Source: Achatina immaculata
Lineage: Eukaryota; Mollusca; Gastropoda; Stylommatophora; Achatinidae
DNA length: 64,000 bases
Reading direction: 5' to 3'
Assembly: GCA_009760885.1 (NCBI GenBank)
Contig: CM019701.1
Coordinates: forward strand, 40,018,960 to 40,082,959
The stretch's first letter is position 1. Each line of letters opens with the position of its first letter. Of this stretch, positions 11,409 through 22,800 are shown piece by piece. The position numbers and the translations under genes were made by a program. Below the pieces are notes generated by a model. That model was given only the letters and a program-made list of their open reading frames with translations. It did no database searches and was not told where the DNA came from.

Positions 11409-12541
11409 TTGTTGTAAGTATGATTGTTGTAAGTATGATTGATGTAAGTATGATTGTTGTAGTCTTGGCACTAGTATAGGTGACGCAGTAGAACGAAATG
11501 ACAACCGCTATAAAACTGGTTCTACTAATAAAGTAGACAGAATTGCATCTTTCAGTTTTGCACACAAAAAAAGACAGAAAGAGTGAGGAAAGTGGACAGA
11601 AACAAGAATGGCAGAAGGTAAGACGAGTATAAATGAAGAACGCGCAACAATCCAATATTTCGGCGAAAACAAATGTTTTTCTTACTTCTGTTACCTGCGC
11701 CATGTGGGCAGCTTTTGTTTAGGTCATGTGTCCGATGGAAGCAACCTGGGGCCATCTGCCTTACAACGCCATGTTGTTACGTATTACCTTTACCTCTTTT
11801 CTCAACCAGTCGCCTACTTCCATTTTGTATTTACCTACGTATGTCTGAAAGCATTTTGTGCCGGTCTTTCTTACAAGGATGCCAAAAGAAAAAAAAAAAA
11901 AAAAAAAGATATCAATGTTTAATTTTTCACTTCCTTTTCATGTTTTCATCTGTTATGTTGTTTTTTTAATGCGATTCTTGAAAAAGACTTGCCGAAATAT
12001 TCCATTGTTGTATGTTCTTCTTTTATACGAGCTCATCTCACTTTCTGTTATTCTTGTTTCTGGCCAGTTGCCTGGCTCTTTCTGTCTATTTGGTAAAAGT
12101 GAACCATAGCCTTCTGTTTATCTCAGATACAGCAAAGATTTCTTCTCACAAGAGAATAGCTTTGGATGATGTTGCCTGCGATTATCATGGTGACTGCAGA
12201 TTTCCCTTAAGCTTTGATTGACAGAAACTGAGCAATGAATTGACTGGGTGAATCACTTGGCTGAGCCCTTAAATAAAAGCATTAAACAGGCATGAGATGC
12301 TATTTTTGTGCTACAGAGAGGCACTGAGGAAGCACATACTATTCAGGGTAACATTGTTCAGGACAAAAAAGGGACACAAGTTTTCTGTTGTACCTATCTC
12401 CCTGGAACTACGAACACGATGTTCTTTGCAATAGATGCGGTGATGATGTTGAGGCACAGCGTGATATCGAATTGGGAGTGAGTCGAGATGGCTGCTTCTC
12501 AGTCTCTGTGTGGAGCTGCCATGCAGAAGAAGTATTCAGTT

Positions 12542-12870
12542 AACTCCACCCTCATGTGAACTCTTAAGACACCTGGCTCTTTAGCCAGGCTGCGCACCTG
12601 TTATTAGGAGAAAGAAGCAAAAGGATCTTGGTGAGCCAACCCCTGGCGCTAGCATGACAGTTATTAGTTATTGATCTCCAAACAGGGCAGCGTCTTCACT
12701 CACGTCATCTTAATGTGGTCAGAGTGGGCCACGAAGAACCAGCCCGATTTACATATTTTCATCATATGTGGCCGGATGGTTTTTCGTGACCAAACCAGTA
12801 TAACACCTTAGTTTGTTAGTTTCTGGTCGTACATCAGGCTGTTTATGGCAACAAATGAAACTCTGTGACT
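12542..12870. other. Intron sequence, nothing recognised
   Basis: Unique-looking sequence between the second duplication and the gene A exon at 12883; no repeat or coding pattern seen. Confidence 0.4.
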
Positions 12871-12882
12871 GTTTCCTTCCAG

Positions 12883-12938
12883 TTTTAACTTTGGCGTGAG
12901 AACAAACAACGATTTTAGAGATACCTACTGGAACAAAA
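12883..12938 (+). CDS. Gene A: 56-nt cytoplasmic-tail exon
   Basis: The acceptor is TTTCCTTCCAG (ends 12882) and the donor GTAAGTAGA starts at 12939. One incoming base completes the Tyr codon left by the microexon. The exon then reads FNFGVRTNNDFRDTYWNK and leaves a single A, which completes Thr with the terminal exon. It is the only open segment I found whose phases (2 in, 1 out) join the microexon to the stop-bearing exon, and its Asn-Asn...Trp-Asn pattern resembles the tail exon of gene B at 61213. It sits just upstream of a large ATC microsatellite. Confidence 0.7.
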
Positions 12939-12954
12939 GTAAGTAGAATGTTTC

Positions 12955-12955
12955 T

Positions 12956-13001
<46 letters not shown>

Positions 13002-13500
13002 CCACCATCACCATCATCATCATCATCATCATCACCATCATCGTCATCATCATACAATCATCATCATCATCACCATCGTCATATCATCATCACCACCATC
13101 ACCATCACCATCACTATCATCACCATCACTACCACCACCAATTCCATCACCATCTTCATCATCATCAATACCAATACCATCACTACCACCACCAATTCCA
13201 TCACCATCTTCATCATCATCATACCAACACCATCACTACCACCACCAATTCCATCACCATCTTCATCATCATCAATACCAACACCATCACTACCACCACC
13301 AATTCCATCACCATCTTCATCATCATCAATACCAACACCATCACTACCACCACCAATTCCATCACCATCTTCATCATCATCAATACCAACACCATCACCA
13401 CCACCACCAATTCCATCACCATCTTCATCATCATCAATACCAACACCATCACCATATTTGTCATCATCATCAATCAATCAATCATCAATCAATCAATCAG
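12955..13500. repeat. ATC/CCA microsatellite with 54-nt higher-order units
   Basis: Starts as pure ATC repeats, then becomes six to seven 54-nt units containing CACCACCAATTCCATCACC and CATCTTCATCATCATCAATA, ending with AATC repeats. It begins 17 nt after the donor of the gene A exon at 12883-12938. Long Ser/Pro and Asp/Gly frames here are artefacts of the repeat. Confidence 0.95.
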
Positions 13501-13559
13501 TCCTGCTAGATACCAATATCGCTTTAAAATATGTCACTAACGTAGCTTTACGTTCCGTA

Positions 13560-14012
13560 TAGACAGACAAGAACAGAACAGTAGCTGCAAGAAAATAATA
13601 ATCTAATAACACTATTTCCAGAGGCAAATATTGCTCGGAGACCATGTCCCATACCCCCCATCAATTAATTTTCATTCCCCGTATGTAGATTCTTCACGTT
13701 ATAGGCTGTTCATGAGCTTTTCTCCCTGCCTCTCTTTCCATTTATATTTCCTGTTGTGATGTTTTCAAGCTTGTCATTTTTATACCGGATGAGACAAAAG
13801 TGACTTCCATAGTGATGTAGGTAATCAGTGGCCCAGATAGTATGTAAAGTATAATGACTATGTTTTATCACTGAAAACGTGCATTTTATTCATTTGCTTT
13901 TTTTTTCTTTATTATTGTGGTATACATAAGAATTTTTATAATCACTTTGGTACTTAATACAACCTAAATCCCCGTAGAGTGCAACTTGTGCCTGGCCGTG
14001 TAAAATAAACTA
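13560..14012. other. Intron sequence, nothing recognised
   Basis: AT-rich intron of gene A without repeats or coding beyond short T-tracts. Confidence 0.4.
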
Positions 14013-14262
14013 TCAAAAGAGAGAAATTATGGCAAAATTCAGAACACAACAGCTCAGATTTGTAGGACATGTTTTAAGAAGAAGCAAACTGGAAAACACA
14101 TAGTGACAACAGGAAAACTGGAGGGGAAAAAAGTGACAGAGAAAGACAAAGAAACGGGACACTTCACGGACTAAAAGAGTGGCACAGAGCACGGTCCACA
14201 ACACATATAAAGAGCAAAGGATTGTGGAAATCGGTGACGACCAACGCCTGATTGGCATGGAC

Positions 14263-14293
<31 letters not shown>

Positions 14294-14300
14294 TACAATG
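14013..14300 (+). mobile_element. LINE 3' end with GA tail
   Basis: Encodes LRFVGHVLRRSKLEN, VTTGKLEGK, RQRNGTLHGLKEWH and SVTTNA, ending in a (GA)n tract (14262-14295). It is related to the family at 26443-26705 but with a different tail. Confidence 0.6.
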
Positions 14301-14649
14301 AATGATGATGAATGTCGTTTTCTTCACACAGTTTACCCCTGATTAAGAACCTTGGGTTAAAGATTTGGTGATGAAACTGATGATACTGGAGTGTTTGCCA
14401 CTTAAAGAGTATTTGAATCTGTGAGACTGGCTTTAAGTACAATGACAACTGCTTGTTTTGTTGAATAATGTCTACTTCTTCTTCTTCCTCAGCTTTCCGA
14501 GCCATTAATGCTCATTTCTGAAGATAAAGCTCACCTCTATTCCGCCCAATTCCTAATGTTCTCTCTCTAGTTGATAACTCCAATTTCTTGTATATCTTAT
14601 TCTATGTTGTCTCTCCATCTCTGCCTTGGTCTACCTCTCGGTCTTTGTT

Positions 14650-14895
14650 GAACAGTTTGCTAGATATAAATGTATAAAGTAATTATAGAGAGCGGCACGT
14701 AACGTGCAGATATAAATGTATAAAGTAATTATAGAGAGCGGCACGTAACGTGCAGATATAAATGTAGAAAGTATATGTAGAGAGCGGTACTTGACGTGCA
14801 GATATAAATGTAGAAAGTATATGTAGAGAGCGGTACTTAACGTGCAGGTATAAATGTAGAAAGTAACTGTAGAAAGCGATACGTAACGTACCTGC
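14650..14895. repeat. 58-nt minisatellite
   Basis: About four units of GATATAAATGTATAAAGTAA then TTATAGAGAGCGGCACGTAACGTGCA (split here). It is intronic to gene A. Confidence 0.85.
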
Positions 14896-15004
14896 TATGT
14901 ATATCCTAGTATTACTGAGCGAAATCATCATTGAAAAATCATTGAAATTCCTAATGCAATAAAAAACAAACTTAATTAGCATATTAAGAATGAGATTTAT
15001 GGAA

Positions 15005-15106
15005 CTTTATTGTAGTTATGTCTTACAATGTAATAATGTCTTATACTGTAGTTGTATCTCATATTTTAGTTATGTCTTATATTGTAGTTATGTCTTACAT
15101 TGTAGT
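15005..15106. repeat. 18-nt minisatellite, left part
   Basis: Units of TTATGTCTTATATTGTAG. It is continued at 20393-20576, so the Penelope pair was inserted into this array. TCTTACATTGTAG is present at both edges (15091-15103 and 20393-20405). Confidence 0.8.
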
Positions 15107-15149
15107 AGGTAAAAGGGATGGCGACTGCAGTAAAACTGGTTAATATAAA

Positions 15150-17627
15150 TAAGGTAGATAGAGGTGTATGGTGCAGTTTTACAAAGTGAGGGAGGAAGTG
15201 AGCAAGGTGAGAAAAAAACGAATATAAAGTATGAGAATGTATAAATGGAAAACATACAACATCCGATATTTCGGCGTGAGCCTTATTCGAGGATACATGC
15301 AAAAACAAAATACAAACATATATAACTTATCTGAAGCGTCTTGCTCTCAGCAAAGCTTAATTGTGTGTGGAAGAAGGAGGAGGAAGAAAAAAAAAAAAAA
15401 CGTTGCCAACAGACAAAAGATTCCCGATATAGCCAATCATAGCGAAGAAGCGGAGAGAGAGGAAGGCAATAGAAACATGATAGCCGCTAGAGGTGTCGGG
15501 TGGGGGGGGGGGGGAAGGGGAGAGAAAAGAGGACGCGAGAGATAATGAATGAAGAACTTAAACACCTACAGGGAGGAAATGTAAAGCTGGTGAATGGGAC
15601 AAGACCAATATGTTGGCAGAGAAGGAAATAGGATGGTGGTAGGGAGGGGTAGCATAGAGAAAGAAATTAGAGTATAAAAAAGGCCAGTGGAAAAAGAAAG
15701 AAGTTACAGAAAGCTGAAGACATTGTTAATTCCAGCTGGGTGGAGACAGCCAGTCTGGAAAATAAGGCGCTGTTCTAAGACCCTCCGAGATCGTACATCT
15801 GCGGAACAAGAGCGGATCGCACTAACCGAAATGTCCTGTTTGCAAAAATGTTTAGCCACAGGTGTCCAGGCCCTCTTAGAAATATCATTGAGATGCTGGC
15901 GAAATCGATCTCCTAACCGTAAGCCAGTTTCCCCTATGTACTTCAAACCGCAACGTTTGCACATGATAACATAAATGACATTTCGTGAAGTGCAGGTGAA
16001 GCCCTCCTGTACCGACAACGTGGATTTAGGGAAAGAGATCTGGCTGGCCTCGACAACAAACGGACAAGTGTTGCATCTACGGCGTCCACAACGTCTGGTA
16101 CCATAAAAAGTGTCATCTGTCTTAAGATGACTACGAATTAAAAGGTCCCTGAGGTTTTTGTCACGTCTGTAAGCCACCAATGGGGGTTCCCCAAAAAGTT
16201 CACGTGTCTCAGGCTCGGTCTGGAGGAGGTGGAGATGGCGAAACAGTATGTTTTTAACTGCCAAACTATGGGGTGGTACGTGAGTACTAGTTTCACCCTG
16301 TCCGAGCAACAGTGCGGTTTAGGGGTGAGGGCTTGTTGTCGCGATATGTGGCTAATGCGGATCCAAGACGACGAGAGAACGTGGTCTGGATAGCCGCGTT
16401 GACGGAAGAAATCTAGTAATTTGTGGCCTTGATCCTGGAAATCCAAATCCTCCTTACACAAACGTCGCAACCTAAGAAGCTGGGAAAAAGGAATAGAGTC
16501 CTTACACGATCTAGGATGGGAGGAAGAGTACAGGAGGTAGCTGTGAGAGTCTGTAGGTTTATAGTAAATAGAAGTAGTAAGCCCGGAGGGGCCGATAGTG
16601 ACGGCAATGTCAAGAAAGTTAGCGGAAGTAGCAGAGATATGGGAGGTGAAAGAAATGACAGGATTGTATTCTTTAACAAAACTGATAAAGTTGTCAAGGT
16701 CTTCCTCTGGCATTGATGTGATCCCAATGCCATCGTCTATGTAGCGTCTATAGAAGGCGGGAAAAGGGCCTCTAAAGGCTCTCAGAATCTTGTGTTCGAA
16801 GTGGCCCATGAACAGACACGCGTAGCTGGGGCCCATCTTGGTACCCATGGCTACACCACTAATCTGGTCAAAGTAAAGGCCATTGAATTCAAAAGAATTG
16901 AGTTGGAGGACAAGTTGTGTAAGGCGCATAATAGTAGAAGTAGGAATAGAGGGATTGCGTCTTTTGTTCAGAAAGAACTTGACGGCCTGAAGTCCCTGGT
17001 CATGTGGGATGGATGTGTATAAGGATACTACATCAAGGGTGAAGATACGGTAGGTGTGACCAGGCAGGAGTGTAAGGGTCTCAAAAGTAATGAGAGCATG
17101 ATTGGTGTCCTTGAGATAAGTGGGCAGACTAGTGACCAGAGGTTGAAAGATGCTGTCAAGAAAATCAGAGATTTGTTCCGTAGGACAGGAACAAGCAGAC
17201 ACTATGGGCCTTCCTGGGTTTCCTGGTTTGTGAATCTTAGGGATTAGATAAAAAGATGGTTTCCCTAAGCAGCTATCGCGGATGTGAAGATGTGTAGCCG
17301 AGGGAGAAAGACCAGACTTGGTCTTGTGGATGAGTTCGTTGATCGTGTCTCGAACATGGTGGTTGTTGGCCAGAGTCGGATCTTGAGGGCGAGAGGCATA
17401 AAATTTAGTGTTGCTCAGCTGGCCCATGGCCTCCTGGATGTACAATTCTTTCTTCCAACAAACGATAGCTCCGCCCTTGTCTGCACTCTTGATCACGATA
17501 TCTCGCCTGCGCTGAAGTTGAGAAAGTGCGCGTTGCTCCCCGGGGGTCAGGTTCGAGTGTCGTTCACGGGGAAGGTGAAGCTTGCGGATTTCGTGAAGAG
17601 TGTGATCAATGTAGAGGTCCAAGGCAC
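15150..17627 (-). mobile_element. Penelope-like element, minus-strand arm of an inverted pair
   Basis: Truncated Penelope-like retroelement encoding reverse transcriptase and a GIY-YIG endonuclease, read right to left (coding about 17626 to 15704). Motifs seen are KIHKPGNPGRP, DVVSLYTSIP, GVAMGTKMGPSYA, the catalytic RRYIDDG (near 16732-16745), a Cys-rich linker (CGRRRCNTC) and GIY-YIG as VIYVI...LKYIGETG, then a complete C-terminus ending at TAA before 15704. A single-base deletion near 16280 shifts the frame between the reverse transcriptase and the linker. The 5' end is cut at 17627. The 3' UTR (15150-15703) contains a conserved CGATATTTCGGCG block that recurs elsewhere in the window. Confidence 0.9.
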
Positions 17628-17896
17628 TAAGGTGGTTTGTATCCCTCCGGATATTCCTCTTTCAGCTGATGAATTGTCTGTCCTGGGGAAAGGTTTACAG
17701 TTTGTTCCCCTCCGTCCTTCTGCTGACCAGTTCTCACTCCTTCAAGATGTCCACCGTTTCCATCGCAGACTGCGTTTAAAGTTCCATTTCCAAGACGCGT
17801 CCCAACCTTCATCATCCCAATCCACCTCCGATGATGACCCTTTCTCTCGCTTCTCCAAACAACCATCCACCTGGACACCTTCAGCAGGAGCGTCTC
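17628..17896. other. Spacer of the Penelope palindrome
   Basis: This single-copy 269-bp centre separates two arms of about 2.48 kb. It belongs to the plus-strand copy (N-terminal coding). Its presence argues against a simple hairpin-read artefact, which would normally give no asymmetric centre. Confidence 0.8.
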
Positions 17897-20392
17897 GTGC
17901 CTTGGACCTCTACATTGATCACACTCTTCACGAAATCCGCAAGCTTCGCCTTCCCCGTGAACGACACTCGAACCTGACCCCCGGGGAGCAACGCGCACTT
18001 TCTCAACTTCAGCGCAGGCGAGATATCGTGATCAAGAGTGCAGACAAGGGCGGAGCTATCGTTTGTTGGAAGAAAGAATTGTACATCCAGGAGGCCATGG
18101 GCCAGCTGAGCAACACTAAATTTTATGCCTCTCGCCCTCAAGATCCGACTCTGGCCAACAACCACCATGTTCGAGACACGATCAACGAACTCATCCACAA
18201 GACCAAGTCTGGTCTTTCTCCCTCGGCTACACATCTTCACATCCGCGATAGCTGCTTAGGGAAACCATCTTTTTATCTAATCCCTAAGATTCACAAACCA
18301 GGAAACCCAGGAAGGCCCATAGTGTCTGCTTGTTCCTGTCCTACGGAACAAATCTCTGATTTTCTTGACAGCATCTTTCAACCTCTGGTCACTAGTCTGC
18401 CCACTTATCTCAAGGACACCAATCATGCTCTCATTACTTTTGAGACCCTTACACTCCTGCCTGGTCACACCTACCGTATCTTCACCCTTGATGTAGTATC
18501 CTTATACACATCCATCCCACATGACCAGGGACTTCAGGCCGTCAAGTTCTTTCTGAACAAAAGACGCAATCCCTCTATTCCTACTTCTACTATTATGCGC
18601 CTTACACAACTTGTCCTCCAACTCAATTCTTTTGAATTCAATGGCCTTTACTTTGACCAGATTAGTGGTGTAGCCATGGGTACCAAGATGGGCCCCAGCT
18701 ACGCGTGTCTGTTCATGGGCCACTTCGAACACAAGATTCTGAGAGCCTTTAGAGGCCCTTTTCCCGCCTTCTATAGACGCTACATAGACGATGGCATTGG
18801 GATCACATCAATGCCAGAGGAAGACCTTGACAACTTTATCAGTTTTGTTAAAGAATACAATCCTGTCATTTCTTTCACCTCCCATATCTCTGCTACTTCC
18901 GCTAACTTTCTTGACATTGCCGTCACTATCGGCCCCTCCGGGCTTACTACTTCTATTTACTATAAACCTACAGACTCTCACAGCTACCTCCTGTACTCTT
19001 CCTCCCATCCTAGATCGTGTAAGGACTCTATTCCTTTTTCCCAGCTTCTTAGGTTGCGACGTTTGTGTAAGGAGGATTTGGATTTCCAGGATCAAGGCCA
19101 CAAATTACTAGATTTCTTCCGTCAACGCGGCTATCCAGACCACGTTCTCTCGTCGTCTTGGATCCGCATTAGCCACATATCGCGACAACAAGCCCTCACC
19201 CCTAAACCGCACTGTTGCTCGGACAGGGTGAAACTAGTACTCACGTACCACCCCCATAGTTTGGCAGTTAAAAACATACTGTTTCGCCATCTCCACCTCC
19301 TCCAGACCGAGCCTGAGACACGTGAACTTTTTGGGGAACCCCCATTGGTGGCTTACAGACGTGACAAAAACCTCAGGGACCTTTTAATTCGTAGTCATCT
19401 TAAGACAGATGACACTTTTTATGGTACCAGACGTTGTGGACGCCGTAGATGCAACACTTGTCCGTTTGTTGTCGAGGCCAGCCAGATCTCTTTCCCTAAA
19501 TCCACGTTGTCGGTACAGGAGGGCTTCACCTGCACTTCACGAAATGTCATTTATGTTATCATGTGCAAACGTTGCGGTTTGAAGTACATAGGGGAAACTG
19601 GCTTACGGTTAGGAGATCGATTTCGCCAGCATCTCAATGATATTTCTAAGAGGCCTGGACACCTGTGGCTAAACATTTTTGCCTTGGTAACCACAGGGGC
19701 AAACAGGACATTTCGGTTAGTGCGATCCGCTCTTGTTCCGCAGATGTACGATCTCGGAGGGTCTTAGAACAGCGCCTTATTTTCCAGACTGGCTGTCTCC
19801 ACCCAGCTGGAATTAACAATGTCTTCAGCTTTCTGTAACTTCTTTCTTTTTCCACTGGCCTTTTTTATACTCTAATTTCTTTCTCTATGCTACCCCTCCC
19901 TACCACCATCCTATTTCCTTCTCTGCCAACATATTGGTCTTGTCCCATTCACCAGCTTTACATTTCCTCCCTGTAGGTGTTTAAGTTCTTCATTCATTAT
20001 CTCTCGCGTCCTCTTTTCTCTCCCCTTCCCCCCCCCCCCCTACCCGACACCTCTAGCGGCTATCATGTTTCTATTGCCTTCCTCTCTCTCCGCTTCTTCG
20101 CTATGATTGGCTATATCGGGAATCTTTTGTCTGTTGGCAACGTTTTTTTTTTTTTCTTCCTCCTCCTTCTTCCACACACAATTAAGCTTTGCTGAGAGCA
20201 AGACGCTTCAGATAAGTTATATATGTTTGTATTTTGTTTTTGCATGTATCCTCGAATAAGGCTCACGCCGAAATATCGGATGTTGTATGTTTTCCATTTA
20301 TACATTCTCATACTTTATATTCGTTTTTTTCTCACCTTGCTCACTTCCTCCCTCACTTTGTAAAACTGCACCATACACCTCTATCTACCTTA
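17628..20392 (+). mobile_element. Penelope-like element, plus-strand arm of an inverted pair
   Basis: Near-identical, oppositely oriented partner of 15150-17627. The matching arm is 17897-20392; 17628-17896 is a 269-bp spacer holding extra N-terminal coding sequence (PLSADELSVLGKGLQFVP, then HRFHRRLRLKF), a conserved start of Penelope proteins. Reverse transcriptase follows with KIHKPGNPGRP (from about 18289), motif A DVVSLYTSIP, motif B at about 18667 and YIDD at 18781-18792, then the Cys-rich linker and GIY-YIG at about 19549-19605. One G is missing near 19650 and 18 bp are extra near 19685 relative to the other arm, so the C-terminus is out of frame and stops at 19765-19767. Neither arm is intact. 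Confidence 0.9.
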
Positions 20393-20576
20393 TCTTACAT
20401 TGTAGTTATGTCTTATATTGTAGTTATGTCTCTTATTTTAGCTATGTCTTATACTGTAGTTATGTCTCATATTTTAGTTATGTCTTATATTGTTTTTGTG
20501 TCTTATATTGTAGCTATGTCTTATATTGTAGTTATGTCTCATATTATAGTTATATCTTATATTGTAGTTATGTCTG
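20393..20576. repeat. 18-nt minisatellite, right part
   Basis: About ten units of TTATGTCTTATATTGTAG or TTATGTCTCATATTTTAG, ending 40 nt before the acceptor of the gene A terminal exon. Most units end in a TAG acceptor dinucleotide context. Confidence 0.85.
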
Positions 20577-20616
20577 CGTATATGCTGGTCTCTCATGCTT
20601 CCTTCATTTCTTTCAG

Positions 20617-20741
20617 CTGATAATTACGAAAGCGGGACAAACTTCAACCCACAAGGCACCACTTATGGCAAATCTAATGACCTGGGACCCAGACGTTTAG
20701 ATATGCCAGCGCCACCAACTCGAAACCTGACTAAATTTTAA
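20617..20741 (+). CDS. Gene A: terminal coding exon with stop codon
   Basis: The acceptor TTTCTTTCAG ends at 20616. The first two bases complete a Thr codon, then 40 codons run to TAA at 20739-20741 (begins DNYESGTNFNPQGTTY, ends PAPPTRNLTKF). It is polar, with Tyr, Asn and Pro, typical of a short cytoplasmic tail, and has no further membrane segment. The acceptor lies about 40 nt downstream of an 18-nt minisatellite whose units end in TAG. Reading the previous exons without the 12883 exon would give an immediate stop, which supports the proposed exon order. Confidence 0.7.
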
Positions 20742-21035
20742 CAAAGAAAAAAACATTGAGCTCTCTGCCCCACATTTACAGAGTTCAGGAATTCATTGGT
20801 TATATTGCATTCATAGTTTTTTTCTTTTTTTCTGGCTATAAATTAAGTTATTCAGTTTGTTTTGCCTTAAATTCATTTGTTCATCTTTTAAATTATAAAT
20901 TCATTCATTTGTGACAATCCCCTTCATTCATTATCTATTTCTATATCGATATGCGGGCTTAGTCTGTCATGTTTGTTCATTTTACGTGAGAAATTTTATG
21001 TTTTATATTTAATAAATGTATTTATTTCTATATTA
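20742..21035 (+). terminator. Gene A 3' UTR and poly(A) signal
   Basis: AT-rich non-coding sequence after the TAA. A canonical AATAAA lies at 21011-21016, about 270 nt after the stop, and is followed by T-rich sequence. No competing AATAAA is seen between the stop and this site. Confidence 0.55.
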
Positions 21036-21599
21036 ATGAGGTATCATAAAAGATGATTTATTCTGGATATTTTCTCCATTGATCTCAGCTCTACAAAAGA
21101 ACAAGAAGAAGAAAAACGTAACTCAGTTTTATAGCGCAGAAAGTATGGAAGTCCAAAGCCCATAGTTCCATCAGCCGAAATGCAACACTTCCATGAATCC
21201 TCCGAACCTTGTGGAACATCATAAACAGACTTTAACTCTGTATACATAACACTATCTCTAGTCATTCGTACGTCTCCTCTGTGTTTAGTCCGCCTTCATC
21301 CGCCTTTTCTTGCTCATTTAGAAACAAATAACTCATTAGGGCAGAAAAACGCTCTGTTTTTCCCTTGGAATTTCAGTGTGTGCCCAAGCTGCTTCCACTT
21401 CTCCTTCTTAATGTAAACCCAGGACACGACTAAAATTATAAACAACGAATGCCATAAAAGAAAATTCCACAAGCTCTGGTAAAATTTGAGAAAGTTAATT
21501 GTTTCCAAAGAGCAAAGTAGCATACAAGGTCCAATAATTAAGCAATGAGACTACTTACATAAAAAAAATTAAAATAAACAACAGTTGAAGATATAACCT

Positions 21600-22800
21600 A
21601 CATTTTATTCAAATTAAGCTCCTTGTGCATTGATATAGAGAGTGGCACGATTTAACAAATACTGGAACGACCTCTGCGGTTCTTCTGTTGGTATGGCCCT
21701 TAAAACACAATGTTACAGCCCTTTGGATGTCATCAGTATCGTCAAAGAAGCGTCATTTCAATAATAACTTTAATTTTGGGAATAGAAAATAATAGCAGGG
21801 AGAAAGATCTGGGGAACAGGGTGGATGGTTGAGAACACACACTTGTTTATGGGCCAAAGTTTCCGTACAACTACCGCCCGGTGAGCCGGTGCATTATCAT
21901 GAAGAAGGAAAAAACTGCCAGGTGTTGAATACTCGGGTCGGACTAGGAGAATCCTTTTCAATAGGCGTTTCAAAATACTTAAATAAACTTTGGCACTGAC
22001 AGTCTGTCCCTCTGGAATAAATTCTTTGTGAATAACTCCTTTTCTGTCGTAGAAGCACACCAACATTGTCTTCACTTTCGACTTTTGAAGACGAATTTTT
22101 TGTCCTTTGGTGAAGATGATGACTTCCACTAAGCACTTTGGCATTTAGTTGTGGAATCATAGAGAAAATCCATGTTTCATCCTCTGCAACAATCAAATTT
22201 AAGAAATGTTTATTTCTGCGACACGTTTCGGTGGTGTCTTTTTGCGTACTCAACACGGTGATGTTTTTGGTCATCAGACAACGAATGTGGTACAAACTGG
22301 CAAGCAACTTTTTTCTTGCCCAAATCTTCCATTAAAATTTTACGAAGAGTCTCTCAGTTAACACCAAATTCATCTGCCATCATCGTCACAGTCAAACAAC
22401 TATCTTCTTGTATCCGTTCTCTGACTTTTGCAATGAATTCCTCATTACGAACAGAAAATGGGCATCCAAATCTAGTTGCATTTGTAATCGTTTCCACATC
22501 ATTTTTGAATCGTGAATTTCACTTGAATAACTGTGCATGAGATAATTATCCCCATAAACTTGTCACATCAATTCAACTGTCTCACTGGCATTTTTTCCGA
22601 GTTTTAAACAGAATTTAATGTCAGCTTTTTGCTCCATGCAGATTAAGTAACAATGCACCTCTGGCTAGGTCAACAAAATGGTGACCTGTTTGTCGTCTGC
22701 TTATCGGGCGGCGATGAAAAGTTGCCAGATCATAGATGAAGGTTGCCTCTTTATATTCCATGCTTTGCTTCATAGATGGCATTTTTGTCTTGGCCATAAT
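21600..22800 (-). pseudogene. Decayed mariner-type transposase
   Basis: The reverse strand from about 22795 reads MAKTKMPSMKQSMEY, then a helix-turn-helix region (CLTVTMMADEFGVN, ETLRKILMEDLGKKKVACQF) and VPHSLSDDQKHHR, a catalytic-core start (LIVAEDETWIFSM), and finally FFLLHDNAPAHRA, the HDNAPAH signature of mariner/Tc1 transposases. There are several frameshifts and stops, so it is not functional. Terminal inverted repeats were not identified. Confidence 0.85.

Larger units (their letters stand above)
9890..12541. repeat. Second tandem duplication (offset about 1,564 bp)
   Basis: About 9890-10964 and 11454-12541 are near-identical. Each contains the end of the GTAAGTATG array, an inverted pair of Penelope 3' ends and a LINE 3' end ending GAAGAAG. 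Between them lies a truncated copy of the VNTR retroposon (10965-11408) plus about four extra GTAAGTATG units (11409-11462). The copies differ in a poly-A run (near 10325 and 11888) and a few substitutions. Confidence 0.85.

Noticed and set aside
12948..13562. Open frames rich in Ser/Pro or Asp/Gly
   Set aside because: They are translations of the ATC/CCA microsatellite and have no unique sequence.
17284..17627. N-terminal 115 codons of the 827-codon frame upstream of the plus-strand Penelope copy
   Set aside because: They are antisense to the minus-strand arm. The genuine plus-strand element starts at about 17628, so this is accidental read-through.
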